A stretch of 64,000 bases of DNA from the NCBI RefSeq assembly GCF_000832305.1, contig NZ_CP010537.1, forward strand, positions 434,001 to 498,000, given 5' to 3'. This DNA is from Cupriavidus basilensis (lineage in GTDB: Bacteria > Pseudomonadota > Gammaproteobacteria > Burkholderiales > Burkholderiaceae). The notes beneath the pieces are model-generated. The model ran no database searches. It saw only the letters and a list, made by a program, of their open reading frames with translations, and had not been told where the DNA came from. Positions 63,593-64,000 of this stretch are shown piece after piece (the first letter of the stretch is position 1; every line of letters starts with the position of its first letter). The translations under genes and the position numbers were made by a program.

Positions 63593-64000
63593 TCAGGCGT
63601 TGGCACCTTCGGTGAAGACGTCGGCCTTGCCGCTGCGGGCGCCATCGGTGTAGGCATCGAAGCTGCGGGCCGGCGTAGCCGATACGCCCGAGCGATCCAG
63701 GCCGGCAACCAGCGCGCCATCGGTGTACGGGTCAACCTTGCCGGTACGCGCACCATCGGTGTAGGCATCGAATCCGCGCGCCGGCGAAGCCGAAACCCCC
63801 GAGCGGTCCAGGCCAGCGATGCGGGCGCCTTCGGTGAAGGTATCCAGCTTGCCGCTGCGAGCGCCGTCGGTGAAGGCGCCGGTTGAACGGAAGTCGTAGC
63901 CATACTTGTCGGCGGGCACCGAGGTGCGGAACTCATAGCCGTACTTGTCGCCGGCGAGGGTGTCCTTGGCAGAAGCGGCCTGGGCGGCGCCGATGGCGGC
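63593..64000 (-). CDS. Secreted tandem-repeat protein of unknown function, 5' partial
   Basis: The frame is open to the right edge; 135 residues are visible. The first residues (AAIGAAQAASA) look like the end of a signal peptide. Two DKYGY(E/D)FR motifs follow, then a 37-residue repeat with F/YTDGARxGKxDxxT(D/E)GA, AGLDRSGVSAxPARxFDA, present as two full units (63764-63874, 63653-63763) and a partial one. I do not recognise the family. The regular Asp/Gly/Thr pattern suggests a repetitive, possibly ligand-binding, periplasmic or surface protein. Confidence 0.8.
   Translation of the reverse strand, partial: AAIGAAQAASAKDTLAGDKYGYEFRTSVPADKYGYDFRSTGAFTDGARSGKLDTFTEGARIAGLDRSGVSASPARGFDAYTDGARTGKVDPYTDGALVAGLDRSGVSATPARSFDAYTDGARSGKADVFTEGANA
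63596..63874 (-). repeat. 111-bp tandem repeats (2.5 copies)
   Basis: Units 63764-63874 and 63653-63763, with a 57-base partial copy at 63596-63652. Each full unit encodes 37 residues. They are similar but not identical at DNA level, showing older duplication. Confidence 0.8.

Overview
The window is GC-rich, mostly protein-coding DNA from a betaproteobacterium, most likely Burkholderiaceae of the Cupriavidus/Ralstonia group. The evidence is the 16S rRNA sequence, several orphan Bug/TctC-type binding proteins, paired LysR regulators with degradation genes, and many catabolic oxidoreductases. Species cannot be fixed by eye. I saw no insertion sequence, prophage, CRISPR array, replication origin or tRNA gene. 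The first and last genes are cut by the window edges.

Layout. 1-5200: the end of an NADH dehydrogenase-like flavoprotein, an Rrf2 regulator with a dyad just upstream of its start, an SDR, purT, an Asp/Glu racemase-family protein and a DUF427 protein. 5240-16992: a catabolic island with a GntR regulator, a methylisocitrate-lyase-type lyase, a LeuC/LeuD-like hydro-lyase pair, a PEBP-family protein, an MmgE/PrpD protein between two Bug receptors, a DHA2 MFS transporter, a LysR regulator and an SDR lacking the usual catalytic residues. 17184-21196: patatin, LysE exporter with divergent Lrp regulator, and Ap4A phosphorylase. 21284-23796: a yfiR-yfiN-yfiB c-di-GMP module in which yfiR is split by a frameshift in a C7 run. 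23915-28209: Leu/Phe/Val-type amino-acid dehydrogenase, universal stress protein and the kbl-tdh threonine-degradation pair. 28521-32806: a CUT1-type ABC importer. 32936-40517: a TetR regulator divergent from hyuA-hyuB and a NitT/TauT-type ABC importer. 40587-47348: a small secreted or membrane protein, a CzcCBA-type RND pump and a TetR regulator. 47486-54650: epimerase, D-amino-acid transaminase, NAD-type isocitrate dehydrogenase, hydrolase, a CoA-transferase pair with divergent LysR, and a ProQ-domain protein. 54912-60376: a complete rRNA operon. 60518-64000: an isoquinoline-1-oxidoreductase-type molybdenum hydroxylase and a secreted tandem-repeat protein.

How the genes fit together. The 6.2-13.4 kb cluster has the chemistry to take up a branched di- or tricarboxylate, move its hydroxyl by dehydration and rehydration, and split it by retro-aldol cleavage. 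It resembles the 2-methylcitrate or dimethylmalate route but has no synthase. The substrate is unknown, and this is the best candidate for an undescribed pathway here. The rRNA operon is unusual in two ways: its 16S-23S spacer has no tRNA genes, and its 23S gene carries a strongly folded insertion at helix 45, so the mature 23S may be fragmented. The yfiRNB frameshift could leave the diguanylate cyclase unrepressed. Several small features look like translation-level devices: a 12-bp tandem repeat carrying multiple Shine-Dalgarno sequences, and a 16-codon ORF linking two ABC genes.
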